NCBI GenBank assembly: GCA_036873135.1
Contig: JAPTYO010000007.1
Location: forward strand, 20,256,763-20,320,762
Reading direction: 5' to 3'
Length of the DNA stretch: 64,000 bases
From: Clarkia xantiana subsp. parviflora
Taxonomy: Eukaryota > Streptophyta > Magnoliopsida > Myrtales > Onagraceae
Shown here: positions 33,221 through 45,548 of the stretch, in pieces
How positions within the stretch are numbered: position 1 is the stretch's first letter
Layout: every line of letters begins with the position of its first letter
Program-made: the position numbers and the translations under genes
Notes under the pieces: generated by a model
Told to the model about the DNA's origin: nothing
The model's input: the letters and a program-made list of their open reading frames with translations, nothing else
Databases searched by the model: none

Positions 33221-34340
33221 CTTCTTGGTTGTAGGAAAATGAGAATTGTATAGCTAAGTGAATCAACTTGTGGTGAAAAGATTACTAATAGTATGTGTAT
33301 ATATAGATTTAAAAATTTCTTAAAAAGGTAGTGTATCAAATCATTCAACCCTTAAAGTATATAACAATGATTTGAATTGCATATATATTATGAATTTGCA
33401 ATTTATGTAGATCATATTCCAAAATAATAAGATTTTATTCCTAAATATTTTTCTATTAATGCTTCCAGATCGAAAAAGAAAGCCCAAGCATAGCGGCAGG
33501 TAATGGACCAAGCTGAAGACAAATGAATCAGCCTAATAGCAATACAATCATATTTTCAAAATAATAAGATTTTATGGAACTGCTTCTGGTGAAGGTGCTT
33601 CACGGTGAAGCTCTATTAGGGACCCAGTCAATAGGAGATCAGAGAGAGACACAGCCAACATAAATTTAGGAATGGCAGTTTAGTAAATATCTATTAATAA
33701 TAATAATCGCTAAAAAGTCGAACAGATCGGATATTACATTTAACGGGGTCATAAATCGTTCATTTCTATCCGGAGCAATAGAGAGCTTAACGGCGTTAGA
33801 GATTTTATCAAGGTTTTATAATCTCTCCTACGGTCCTACTCCTACCTCAACTTCACTGCGTTGCGCACTCACTCTATCCATCCATGTGCCTTCTCCGACT
33901 CCTCGTGGTTCCTCAGTTTTAAGTGATTCCTTTAGATTTAGATAGATATTAAATCGAAGAAGACGATAGTGCTGTCAGAGCTGGCTGTCGTGCTGCGCAG
34001 GAACGCCATGAAAGGTTTGTAACCCTCCCTCTCTCTATTTACCGCGTTGTTTCTCTCTCGCCGGAGGTAGTAGATCCACCGACGGTGATAGCGACGACAT
34101 TGGTAGTGGAGACCGCGGCGGTGGCTCCTCTGTCTCTACTCTCTCCCTTTCTCCAGCTTTTGATTTAAATTTTATAAGCTCTGATTTGGTACACCTCATA
34201 GCACAAACATTCATATTTGTTACCTGGATTCACTCTTGAACCAATTTGTTGTTCTAATCAAGTAGTGGGGTTATTGTTTGCTTTTGGCTATACTATATTT
34301 TATGAGATTTAAACACTCCCAGACTCATCTATCTAACTTG

Positions 34341-35365
34341 CAGTGACGAATTTAGACCCGGTCATTGGTTGCACACTAATTTGTATAGTTAAATAAAAAT
34401 CGATCGGATAAATAATATAATTTCGAATCGAACTATAAAAAAACTCTAAAAAATTGTTAAAATCCAATTATAAAAAAAAAAAAAAACAGTTAAATATTAA
34501 TAATATCCAACCCAATTATAAATAATATACAAAAAAAAAATTACAATTATTCCCAATCAAAAGAAAAACAATCAATTAGAATGATATAAATGAAAATTAA
34601 TGATTTTTTTTTGTAAGAAAAGACTTATCAAATTGTAAAAAAACACATGAAGAGAAAGGATGAGACATAAAAGGGAAAAAATAACTTGAAGAGAAGAAGA
34701 AACAACATTTAAGAAAGATTAAAAGAAAATTTAGATTAAAACTAAGTATATTGATATTAAAAGAATAAATATTAAATACAGTACAATAAATATTAAACAG
34801 TAAAATAACAATATTTGTTAATCTAGTTTTAAAACTGAAAAGATGCTTAAGATAGATGATATTAGATTATATATATATATATAATATAATAAATATAAAA
34901 TTTAGAATGAGATAAATAAATATTAATGATTTTTTATTGTAAATTTTTTTTTGTCAATTATTAAGAATTAAATATTAAATACAAAAAAAAAAACATTGAA
35001 CATTAAAAGAATAATATTTGCTAATATAGTCTAAAACTAAAAAAATTTCATAGAGAAATAAATAAAATTGTGCATGGAGATAAATAAATATTAATAGCGT
35101 TTATTTTTTTTTTTTAAAAAAGACTTAGAAAATTAAAGGTAAAAGTGTGCATGGTGAGAATTGAACCATAGATGATGCAATTAATATATGCACGCAAAAC
35201 AACTAGACTACTAAGCATTAATTGTGTTCCTTTGAAATATTTATATGGGGTCCTTTTCAATTTTTATATGGGGTATTGATCGGTAATTGCTTATTTTTTA
35301 TTATAGTTCGGTCGAATTAAGCGGTGTCCGATGACCCCGTAAACATATATGCAGATCCGTCCCTG
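34341..35365. mobile_element. non-autonomous hAT-type element
   Basis: Ends CAGTGACGAATTTAG and (reverse) CAGGGACGGATCTG are imperfect inverted repeats. They are flanked by 8-bp duplications ctaacttg (34333-34340) and ctaagttg (35366-35373), one mismatch. The 1025-bp interior is very AT-rich with no transposase. Confidence 0.75.
35142..35225 (-). mobile_element. tRNA-derived SINE-like head
   Basis: On the minus strand tagtagtctagttg resembles a Pol III A box and ggttcaattctcacc, 30-odd bases on, a B box (GGTTCRANNC). It lies inside the hAT element. No cloverleaf could be drawn, so it is not called a tRNA. Confidence 0.4.
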
Positions 35366-36589
35366 CTAAGTTGTATGGTTTAATTTATACTTGATATGAT
35401 ATGATCTTTAAATTGGGTTTGCTAATTTCTACTTCATATGTTATTGTAAACCCAATTTCACTTAGCTATATATATGGATTTTTCCTTAAGCATGTTTAAT
35501 TTTCTCTACTATTGTGATTTCGAGCTCTGACTCTTACTAAAACTCAATTTTTTCTTTTGCAGGTTCGTGTCCAATAATATGGTTGGCTCAAAACTGTGGA
35601 GATGCCTTATGGTTCAACTGCTGTAGTTACTGGTAAGTTGTAAACTCGGCAATATTCAGCACAAACAATTTGTTAATGTCTATTTGATGAATTTAATGAT
35701 TCTGTTTCTTTATGACATATACACTTATCTAGCTAATGGAGTTAACATGTCATTTTGAGTATTTAAATTCTAAATTGCTTGTGATTCTATGAAAGCTCTA
35801 TTTTTTCTACAGGTGATGAATATCAACCTATGTTTATAATCTAGTAGTTTAAGCTACACTTATTTTTTCATGGCTGCATTTCTCTTTATACAAAAAAAAT
35901 TAAAGATAATATGACGCAAACTGATTTCTTACTTCTGGGTTCTAATTTGGTATGCATTTTTAGGAAATTATTGGTGGGGAAAAGAATGTGGGTGTGGCAA
36001 TAAGGTGAGGGAATTAGTTGAAAAATGCAATCCAGTGAGTGTAGATTCCCGATGGTACCCTGCTAGAGTGCAATAGAATATAAAGGTCTCATGAAAATCA
36101 AACATCTTTTTAAACGCACACATATTTCTTGAAGATGGCAAGCGAGATTGAAGAAGACGTATCCATTCCCAGTGGCCATCAAGAAGAGTAGCTATAAGAA
36201 CAAGATTATGGTGAGCGGGAGTTGTAATTGTAATTAGATGAAGATGGTGTCCATAGATCAGAAGCCTGCCTTTCAGATAGAATTTGGAGAGGAGCAGCGT
36301 AGCATAGAGTCTATCACATTCCTTATGCAGAATCAATGGTCTTGTAGTGTAGATGGCATATAAATGCGCTATCGTTTGCTCTTCTCTAGTCGTGTGTGAC
36401 TTCTGGTGTCGTCGTTTACCTGGTCTTCCGTTTGCGTCATATTGTCTGTTGTCTATTTACCCCGAGGAGATAGAGCAGCTTGACAGACTTCATTAACAGC
36501 GTTTCAGATATTAAACAGGTTTTATCCGACTCAAAAACCGCTCCGAAATCCAACCGATATAATTATTTAATTAATTAACATTATTCGGT

Positions 36590-36730
36590 GCTCCATCCAT
36601 AGTGAAGTGAAGCACCTTCACCAGATGCGTGGCGACATTTTATTCCTAAATATTTATGCTGTTGGGCTGATTTAGTTTCGTCCAATACCTTTTGTTGGGC
36701 TTGGGCTCTCTTTTTTCGGTCTGGAAGCCC
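36590..36730 (-). repeat. inverted partial copy of the peptide-gene upstream region
   Basis: Read in reverse, this stretch (cttccagaccgaaaaa, gagcccaagcc, gtattggac, aaatcagccca, ctggtgaaggtgcttcac) matches 33460-33610 upstream of peptide copy 4 and its equivalents in units 1-3. Confidence 0.65.
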
Positions 36731-37063
36731 AATATTCCTCAAAGATGCTTTAGGCCGGTTGCCCCCCCCCCCCCCCCCCCCCCCCCTTAAATTAAATGCG
36801 ATAACATTTTATTCTTAAGTCCGGTTTGCACATTCTTTGTTGTACACCTGAAATTACATTCATTTTTTTTTTTGAATGTATTATAATTTATTTTTAAATA
36901 AAGAGAGTGCGTGAGGCCCCTTAAAATGCAAAAATAAAGAGACTAATCTCAAGGTACACATAAGCCTTTCTTCTAAATTTTTATGGAGTGCATGATGCAT
37001 CACATGTGATTATCTTACATGTTTAACTATTAATTGTTTATTTTAACTAATTCTTCTTACCCA

Positions 37064-37123
<60 letters not shown>

Positions 37124-37988
37124 CTTATTTGTTAGTACGTTTTCTTATTCGACTAATTCTGTAAGAACGTCACATTTATAGCGAGACAATTAATGGATAA
37201 TAATTTACAGTAGCTTTGTCGCATTTTTTTCTAAAAATTTACTGGGTCGGGTAAACCCTATAGGGTAAACGTATTTAAATAATTTCATTTTTTTTTCTTC
37301 CTAAAACCCTATTGGGTCGTGTGAACCCTAAAGGGTAAATGCTTAAATAGTTTTATGTTTTTTTTTTTCTAAAACCCTATTGGGTCGGGTGAACCCTAGA
37401 GGTAAATGTGTTTAAATAATTTTATGAGTTTTTATTCTAAAAACCGATTAATTTAGTGAACTGTGTGGCCTCATCACCTAATGAACTTAGAGGATAAATG
37501 AGTCGACAAATGTTCTTAAATTATAAAACTAAATTATTATCTAAATATTATATATGAAAAAAAGATAAAACTATTTATATAAATATTTGATAAAAAAAAT
37601 TAATTAAGATAAGATTTAAAAATAATAATTATAATTGAAATTTGAACATACAAAAATATGAGTAAAAACTGGGAAATAATTACATGAAATAGACTTACTG
37701 TATACTCAACAAAATTGATCTCATTTTTCTCCACTCCACTAATAAGGAGACCCTTTAGCTAAGAATTATTCAAATAAATATCAAGTTTCCTGAATTGGCC
37801 AAGTTTCCTGTACACCAATTCAAAACAATATGGTGGTGTTTATTATCCATTCATTATTAAAAAAAGATATTTCAAGTACTCAAGCTATTTATATATACCG
37901 AGAAATATATCATATATGTAACTAAGTTCCCGAGAATCACTGGTGACTAACTACGTAAAATCTTAATTATACATCATCTATGACATTC
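36731..37988. other. intergenic DNA with simple repeats
   Basis: Holds a poly-C tract (about 36764-36786), a (TA)n microsatellite (37070-37121) and three ~70-bp degenerate repeats with accctattgggtcg...gaaccctaaagggtaaa (about 37235-37440). No gene was seen. Presumably the 3' flank of the protease gene. Confidence 0.7.
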
Positions 37989-40900
37989 TCACTCGATAAT
38001 AATAAGAAAAATAACGACCGTTACACTCCATAATACGAAATCAAAAGCCATCAACCTGGACCTCGTGGCATCGCCTGTACCGTTCACCACCGTTGATACT
38101 TCGAATGTGGAAGAACCTAATGTAAATTTAATGTAAAAATGATCAAATTTGATAGGAATAGCTTATAAAAAATGATCATTGGTAGCAATCTAAAGGAACA
38201 AACAAAAGCCTTTCTTTTGAAAGATAAGAGTACCACAATGTTATCGTAATTTAAGAAAAACAGATAAATAATTAACTTACAGTTATAGTTTGTCCAACCA
38301 ATTCGTTTACCCGCCAGATCGTAGATAAAGAACTTATTTTTCATGAAAATTTCTGCAAAAGAAAACATTGCAGTTATATATTTGTTTTAAATTTAAAATT
38401 CAAAACTTTTTTTTTGTAAAGTTACATGCCTCCTAATATTGTTACGTCATCAGATTCAGTGAATCCCATGCACCACAATTCGCCTCCTGCCTGTAATTAA
38501 GAGCAAAACAAGCCTAATTGTTCATAATTGAACACTTTAATTAAACTGTATAATTAATTATTATGAATTAACATCGGATAATTAATTGTAAACCACTCAC
38601 AACTGCACCACGTGGCACCATATAATCCAGAGGATCCAAAATCATGGCAGCTTCACCTTCAAGTTCAAAGGTGAAAGTAACCTGTGGGAATATGGTGGTG
38701 ATACTGCAACAAAGTAATTTAGACTATATATGTCAGGTAATGATAAAATAATTGCATGTGCGAGTTGGAATTATTCAACATATATTTGGAAAAAGTATGT
38801 TTTGGTGGACTGGTATCTTTTTCTAGCTACCGTAGAACAAACTCTGCAAGAAAAAGAAAAAAAACAATGTTTTTTTTTTATACCTTGAATTTATAATGTA
38901 GCAATGTCTGCCAAAATATTGAAAAATTTGGGGAGAGGAGTTGGCCGAGACAATAACGTCAATCTACAAACAATGAGAAAATTCAAGGAATCAAATCAAA
39001 ATCATCACATTATATATTATTCGACGTAACTGATAACTTACCGCGCCTATAACAACATTATAGGCTTTACTAGGTAAAAAAGCTAGACTTGTTCCAGAGT
39101 CAACTGTAGCTCCTTGGTTCTTTGCAAAGACTGAGGGATGAATCTGTACTCTTCGCCCATTTACGGATATAAACTTCAAGTTAAAATTGTAACGGTTCCT
39201 GCAAATATATAATATATAAGCATGGGATTAATTATAATTTAGGAAATTAATTAGGTAGTAAATAAAAATGAACTATTTAAATAATTATAACAGAAAAGAA
39301 TAATTTGTAAACGTACGATGAATGGACGAGAGGGCTGTAGACTATATTCGGATCCAAAATTGCACCGAAAACAAGAACTCCGCCTTCATTTTCGCTTAGG
39401 CAATGCGAAAATACCCAAGGGCTTAATCCTCGAGAAGCTAACTGCGAAATTAGGGACGTTTTCTGTCGGCCGAAACCGAAGATTCCATCAACTTCTCGGT
39501 TTTGCCTCATCAAGTCAGCTGATTGGAAAGTGGTACACCTGTATTAGGAGTTTCTTAGTCGAGTATATCTAAAATAAATAACTATACATATTTTAAGCGC
39601 TAAAAAATTAAACAATATTTTTACATTATTATAGATGTTTAAAATCAAACAGTTACTTGAGATAACACGCATTAATAAATTGGCATTCGGAATAATATTT
39701 GCAATTTTTAGGTATTTAAAAAGTTTAAACTGTAGCACCAATTGGAACTAGGTCCCAATTGACCTAACCCCGAGTTGAGCCCAAAGCTAGGTTCGGCCAT
39801 GGTTGAGGTCGCTTAGGTCAGGCGAACCTAATCATGGCCAGACCTAGTCATGGGATATATTCGGGCTAGGTCAATTGAGACCTAGGTCTAATTGGACCCC
39901 AATCGAGCCTATGTCACAATTGACCTAGCCCTGGTCGAGTCTAATGCTAGGTCAGACCATAGTTAGGGTACCCTAGTCAGGCGAACATATGGCCGGTCAT
40001 AGCTCTGGTCTTGACCCGAACCAGGTCAATTGGGATCTAGTTTCGATTAATGTAACAGTTTGGACTTCTCAAGTAATTAAAAGCCACAAAAAAATCGAGT
40101 AGCAATTTATCATGTACTTGTTTAATTCAAAACTCTACTATAATAAATATATTATAGTTATGAAGTTTATAATTAATTGACTACTGACTTCAATTACATG
40201 TAATGTAATAATAATAATAATAATCATCATTTCATTTATTAAAAGAGAATATCACCACAATACGTTACTCACCCAAATATAATTGGAGTGGTATACTCCA
40301 TTGTGAGAGGTCCGCGCGCATAAGTTAACAGGTCTTCAACGAAATAGCCTGATGTTCGGCTATTATCTTGATAGTTTAACGAATAACCACAACGCGTGTC
40401 CTCCTTAGTTGAACATTTCGAACCCCCCGGTACCTCGTTACATCTTTTGTCACTACAGCCGACAAGAGATGCGGAAGAAGAGATCCCTGGATCATAACGG
40501 CTGATCGAAATATTCTGAAAATTACAAATAAAAAAACATACGTAATTAAGCTCAATTAATTTATGATATGTGTAAAATTCTATATTACTAGAAACAACAT
40601 TATATTGTAATTTTTACCGGAATTGCAGTTGTTTTGGGACAGTTGATGCATGTGATGCAACTGACCCATGAAATATAACTTCCCGTGTCGACAAAAACAT
40701 AGAAATTCCTTGATGGGGTTCCTAGTTGCACTTTCGTGTAATAGACACTAGACAAAAAAAAAAATTAGAAAATAAAAAATTTATAAGTATTAATCATAAA
40801 TATGAACACGTATATATAGATGGCCGTAATTAAATAAAATTCTAAATATTTTTCAAATGCATGCATGAAGAGTTTGTATCAAAACTAAGCTAGCAGACTT

Positions 40901-41134
40901 TACTTACCCGAGAATATTAGGGTTTAAAGTTCCCCCGAGCGGGAAACTAATCACTCCATCATTGGATGAGCGGAGTGTTTCATATCTGGCCATGTCTCGA
41001 GCATAGAGTTCGGTCAGGTTGTTACTCGTCGGAACCCTATATAGGTTCAGAATGGCCGAAGAACTGCTATTTGCCAGTTGTGTGGATGATAGTAATAATA
41101 GCACTAGTGTAACAATGTCTCTAAAATTATCCAT
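37989..41134 (-). CDS. A1-family aspartic protease, secreted, probably GPI-anchored
   Basis: Ten coding exons: 40908-41134, 40618-40747, 40273-40514, 39317-39538, 39042-39198, 38884-38963, 38601-38703, 38430-38490, 38281-38352, 37989-38116. They sum to 1422 nt, in phase throughout, giving 473 residues. A signal peptide (VTLVLLLLSSTQLA) begins the protein. The first catalytic motif, FVDTGSYISWVSC, has Asp near 96; the second, TVDSGTSLAFLP, has Asp near 307. Other family marks are GIFGFG, VFSHCLS, LWCMGF and IYDLAGKRIGWTNYNC. The hydrophobic C-terminus (from about 453) fits a GPI signal or membrane anchor, as in plant A36/A39-type proteases. Intron 8 uses a GC donor (GAG/GCATGT); the nearest GT donor would lead to a stop. 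A 5'UTR intron (41139-41398) and a TATA box at about 41516-41530 precede it. Intron 3 holds a foldback-type repeat. The length is normal and no lesion was seen. Confidence 0.93.
39720..40090. repeat. ctaggtc-rich palindromic repeat in protease intron 3
   Basis: Inverted blocks of ctaggtc/gacctag and ggccatg/catggcc, with the ends aaactgt and acagttt. The wording matches the GC-rich centre of the foldback elements at the tandem junctions, but the outer arms are hardly recognisable. Probably an old related MITE. Confidence 0.55.
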
Positions 41135-41760
41135 TATCCTGTATTGTTATTAAAAAAATGTGACTTAATTAGGTAGCTAAGCTAGGTGAAGTTGATGTAA
41201 ATTAACAGGATATAATAATAATAAATAAAGAATACACGTTGAACATAATTAATTACTCTTATTCATGTATATATCCATTTTCTTTTACCGACGAGACAAC
41301 ATAATAAATAATAGCATGCAAATAAGCGTTAGTAATATATATGTTATTTAAAAAAAAAAAATCTTCCATCATGTGTAAGTAATAATAAAAATAAATACCT
41401 ATAACGTTGTGGAGAGACTGGTTGAGAACTAGAGAGAGAGAGAGAGAGGTTCTAACTTCCAAGAGACCCCAAGTTCCGAAACTTGAAGGCTTAAAGCAGT
41501 TAAGCAAGCTTCAACACTCTTTATATAGAGAGGCGTGGGTGGAGTTTAGGTACGTTAATAGAGACGGTAAATATTTGATTATTAGCAACAAATAGAATGA
41601 CACGTATGTAATAGAGCCTAATATAATCTCCGTTTTACCAGATTAATTAGTCCTTAAATGATAAATTGTTGACTATAAATATTTTTATATTCTTAAATTT
41701 CACGTGGTTTTTAACTCAAAACCTCTAACTAATTGATAAAATGTAGAATGACTATTACTA
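41135..41760 (-). promoter_or_regulatory. 5'UTR, 5'UTR intron and promoter of the aspartic protease
   Basis: A leader exon (about 41399-41495, rich in ctctct) is followed by an intron (donor G/GTATTTATT at 41398, acceptor aatacag at 41139) and then the ATG exon. CTATATAAAG on the minus strand (41519-41528) is the likely TATA box. The segment 41505-41700 recurs at 9975-10260. Confidence 0.65.
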
Positions 41761-42935
41761 TGTGTCATTTTCTTGTTGATCACTTAATTATATCTGCTAT
41801 GTCCGGTCGATCATTTGGAAAAACTACTTAAATAGATAGAACGATAGAACGTAGACAAGATCATTATTGATAAATGCATATCATATGTTCTACTCTTTCA
41901 GCCCAAAATCGTGTATCATCGTTGTTATTTTGAACATGTCATGAGATTTAACATTTTCCTTCTGAGATTCATTAATTTCTATAGGTTTTTTTAGAAATAA
42001 TTGTCAAGATCTAGACACGATATGAAGTAGCTATATCAATCCCCAAGCAATACTTTTATGTCACTTATATATTATACAACAGTGGGAATTTAATTAATTA
42101 AGGTAGTATTGGTATATATATATAGATTGTAGATAAAGTAGGAAGAATCAACCAAATTTTCTTAATAACAACATATATTCTCTTCTCAAAAAGTTACCAC
42201 TAATTACGAGTGAGTGTCAATATAATTTTGTATAAAAGGAAGAAGAACTAAAAATGTAGGACAACAAGAAAAGAGCCGTCACCCATTATAAAAGGAAGAA
42301 GAACTATTAAAAAAATAAATAAAAAAATAGGACAACAAGAAAATAGGGTTCACCCATGCAGAAATAAGTAGTCATCTTTTACGTAATTAGCCTCCTTTTG
42401 CGAGCCACCCCATCAAAAATATACCTTTGTCCCTTTTCTTGTGTATAACAAAAACAACAACAATAATACTATTATTATTATTATCATTTCCACAAGTAAA
42501 ACAATAATACTCATCAATCAATCAATAGAGTGCATTATAAAAGTGGACATTCTACTAGTGTAATCTGACATCTAATTATCTTGAAATCACATATATAGAT
42601 TAAAAGTATAACTAGCTAGCATGGTAAAAAGCGAATAAATAAAGTTTTGGTAACTCTATAAGTTGACGGATATCATAAAAGGATGCCCAATTTTCTCATC
42701 AGTTAAAATTCAAATAATCTCACTTTTTTAAGTCTCATCTCTAAATGTCCAAATATATACATGATGTTTGCGTTTAGCTTAACTTGATAAGATCGTCTTT
42801 TTATATTTGAAAAACATGTTTTGCAATTCAAATATCAAGACCATAATCTAATATAAATAAATATAATTATAATTGGTTAAATTAAAAATAACACGTAATG
42901 AAATGAATAATTTTAAGGTTTAACTTTAGATTTTA
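41761..42935. other. AT-rich intergenic DNA
   Basis: No gene or clear element. A local direct repeat (aaaaggaagaagaacta...aggacaacaagaaaa) occurs at about 42234-42345. Confidence 0.6.
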
Positions 42936-43341
42936 GGGTTAAAAACCTATAAAATGTCTGAAGTTTGCCCTATGTAAAATTTTGGTGCATGAAGTTTCAA
43001 TCGTTGATATTGACTGTCTAAAGTATTAACTTTGTTGAAATTTGCTGTCTTTGTCCAAATTTGCTGTTAAAATTGATAGAACTTTGTCATGTGCTTGTCA
43101 CATGACCCGATAAAAAATAAATCCTATAATTGCCCTTAGTTGGGTGATGGCCGGAGAAAACGTAATAGATTAGGGACAATTTCAATTTTTCACACCATTC
43201 TGTCAAATTTGACAGCAAAAATGGACGGAAACCAAATTTCAACAAAGTTGAAACTTCAGACAGTCAATATCAACAATTTAAACTTCAAACACAAAAATCT
43301 CACATAGAACAAACCTCAGACAATTTATAGGTTCTTAACCC
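42936..43341. mobile_element. foldback MULE-like MITE
   Basis: Starts GGGTTAAAAACCTATAAAAT and ends with the inverse AATTTATAGGTTCTTAACCC; the arms are inverted for roughly 170 bp. Flanks tagatttta and taaatttta match 8 of 9, a 9-bp TSD. It shares GGGTTAA termini with the junction elements and the element at 63334. Confidence 0.8.
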
Positions 43342-43485
43342 TAAATTTTAAAGGGTCGTAGACATTAATAGGTATTATTGTACCATCATAAATAACATGT
43401 AATTCTGAGTTATAATATATATATAATATTTAAAGGTGTGTTCAGAAGGTTCTTCGATCCTTTAAACTTGGACAGTAATGATATG

Positions 43486-44542
43486 TGTTAGGTTATAAAG
43501 TCTAGGTCAACGGGTCGTCAATCTAGAATTTATCCCCCACTAATGAAATGTCGGGTTCAGTGCTCCTAGGACTAGTCGTTCTGATCCGTGCCCTTATACT
43601 CCCTTGGGGTAGTCGTTCTGATCCCTGCCCTTATACTCTCTTGGGGTAGTCGTTCTGATATGTGTCCTTCTCTTCTCTCCTTCTGACCTCCTTTCCTTCT
43701 CTCCTTCTGACCTCCTTTCCTTCTCTCCTTCTGACCTCCTGAGGCTTATACTTCTTACCCCTGGGGCTTGTCCTACTGCTCTATGCTCTTCTGCTTCCTT
43801 GGTTCTCTTCTCCTTGCCACCCTACAAGAGGGGCAATACCAGGCACAGAGGGGGGGGGGGGGGGGGGGGTGGTGCCTGATGAACCCTCTCCGATGCCTAA
43901 GTCAGTACGGTTTTAGAGAGATAAAGCTAGAGAGATGTCAGAGCAAAATTGTGCAACTTGCCAAGATGATCAAATGAGTTGTGAAGGTGGGGTATTTATA
44001 GGCAACGGTGTCATTAAGGTGGCTTAATGACATCGTTAACCTTTAAACACAATTAATTAACCTTTAAGCACATAATTAAGACCTTAGGATTCAGAGAAGG
44101 TAGGCGGAGTGGACCGAGTGTGGGAGTCCGAAAATGGTGCCGGGGCCCTTGGGGGGAGGAGAAATCTGACCCCCAGGGGTAGGGGTTGGGTGAGGGCACC
44201 CAACCCCTCCTAGGGAGGATGGGGTTGGCCAACCCCATCCCCCCTAGGGGAGATCGGGTTGGCCGACCCGATCTCTCCTAGGAGAGATCGGGTTGGTCCA
44301 CCCGATCTCCCCTAGGGGAGATCGGGTTGGCTGACCCGATCTCCCCTAGGGGAGGTCGGGTGTGGCCACCCAACCTCACCTAGGCGAGTCTGACTCGGCC
44401 GGACGAGCGCTTCGGCCTCGTCCGAGCCGTTGGTGTTTTCGCGAAGGGTTCGGGTTGAAGTTTCGATTTACAATCATTAACGGGGTGATAAAAATAAAAC
44501 GATTCGGAAGTCAACGGGTTCAAATTGGGCGTATATCCATCA
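43486..44542 (-). repeat. 3' LTR of Gypsy-like element 3 (minus orientation)
   Basis: 1057 bp, from TGTTAGGTTATAAAG to GGGCGTATATCCATCA on the plus strand. On the element's own strand it starts TGATGGATA, like element 2. The TATA box CTATAAATAC lies in reverse near 43990. U3 contains a run of ~32-bp palindromes (gatcgggttgg...cccgatctc...) at about 44210-44365. A G tract (about 43850-43869) is 12-13 bases longer than in the other LTR. 5-bp duplication ATATG at 43481-43485. Confidence 0.92.
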
Positions 44543-44560
44543 CATGCCCCCGAGTCAACC
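44543..44560 (-). other. polypurine tract of element 3
   Basis: Reverse of catgcccccgagtc; reads GACTCGGGGGCATG next to the TGATGG LTR start. Nearly identical to that of element 2. Confidence 0.8.
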
Positions 44561-45548
44561 AATGGCCTAACCCTTGATTGACTCTATTTCAGGATGGTAT
44601 GACACGCGCAATTTGAAACCGGGGTTTTACCTCCTTGTCTGAATGCCTGCTTACCCATGGATGCGTGCCTCTGACTCTGCCCCCTGCCTTATGAGATAGA
44701 GGAATTGTAAACGTCAGAGTAGCACGGACTTGTGCCTAGGCACGCGTCCGTCTGAGGTGGGAGTAATAAATCTATCTTTGCTACAGGCGTATACTCGAAA
44801 AATACACGCTTGCATAAGGATGCAATACGAATACACCTAAGTGACTCATGCTTCAATTTCGTGCCGGGATTCTGTAGATGTTAATCATGAATATGAGCAT
44901 AAGTGCAAAGGTGAGAGCATAGACCTCTCCTTTACTTGAGGGTGGGAACTCTGCCACTCAATGGGACACAACGTTCCGCCTCCCTCGTACTAGCGTGAGC
45001 ATTGTCCATTAATCTCGACTTTCGGCACGTGTAACATTTTTCCTTCATTCGTTGGAGCGTGTGTATAGCTCTTGACCTTTACCCTGCAATTTGTTCCCCA
45101 TAAAAGTGAGGGTGAAAAAGCTTACAAGCTTTCTTCTTACCGCCGCGAGCGAAGGGGTCTATTGACATGTGTTAAGGGTTGACCCTTCCTTCGGATGTGC
45201 TGGAGCGTTCCTCCATTTGGGGAAACTAAAAGTTCGCCCTCTTCCCTTGGTGTTAAGATTGCCCCCGTAGTAGGCGTATCTCGCCCCTCCCTGAGTAAGG
45301 GTCGATCTTTGCGTTGGTTGCTCATATAGATGACTCACTTTTGGGAAGCTTTCTTCTTCAGACAGGGAGACCTTGAAGATCGTTTTCCGAGGTGGTCCGA
45401 CGAAATCTGACCGTCCGTTGAATCAGATGAGAGGGAAGAACCCTCTAGTTTTGCTTATCAGGCCAAGAAATTTTCTAAGTCAGGGGTGGCTGCTAATGCT
45501 TCCAGTATGTTCTTTTTCCCTTCTTTTTTCTTTGTGATATACTTATGA

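Larger units (their letters stand above)
10138..33705. repeat. tandem array of four ~2.9-3.7 kb gene-bearing units
   Basis: Unit 1 is about 10138-12226, unit 2 is 13056-15947, unit 3 is 16709-19606, and unit 4 is 20405-21670 plus 32076-33705, split by an LTR element. Each unit carries one cysteine-rich peptide gene on the minus strand and a decayed second copy of its exon 2. Gene-to-gene spacing is 3732 and 3656 bp, and about 3.7 kb for the last pair once the insertion is removed. Units are near-identical by eye. A foldback element lies between units 1/2, 2/3 and 3/4, but neither before unit 1 nor after unit 4. Confidence 0.9.
33706..36360 (+). other. unassigned split locus, possibly a decayed gene
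   Basis: The plus strand looks transcript-like: an exon ending gccATGAAAG/gtttgt (donor after 34014), a 70-nt segment 35563-35632 bounded by tttgcag and gtaagt, and a third acceptor at 35811 (ctacag). Joined, the frame gives only 26 codons (starting MKGSCPIIWLAQNCGD) before a stop. A further open stretch near 35965-36074 reads ECGCGNKVRELVEKC. The opposite strand at 35968-36336 is open for 122 codons with no family I know. The intron carries a hAT element. I recognise no product; a pseudogene or non-coding transcript are both possible. Confidence 0.3.

Noticed and set aside
35142..35225. tRNA gene
   Set aside because: A- and B-box-like words are present but no acceptor stem or cloverleaf could be drawn; kept only as a SINE-like head.
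36764..36786. Functional meaning of the poly-C tract
   Set aside because: Single homopolymer outside any element; length may be a sequencing or assembly artefact.
37235..37440. Interstitial telomeric repeat
   Set aside because: accctaaa words occur but inside a ~70-bp repeat, not as tandem TTTAGGG units.
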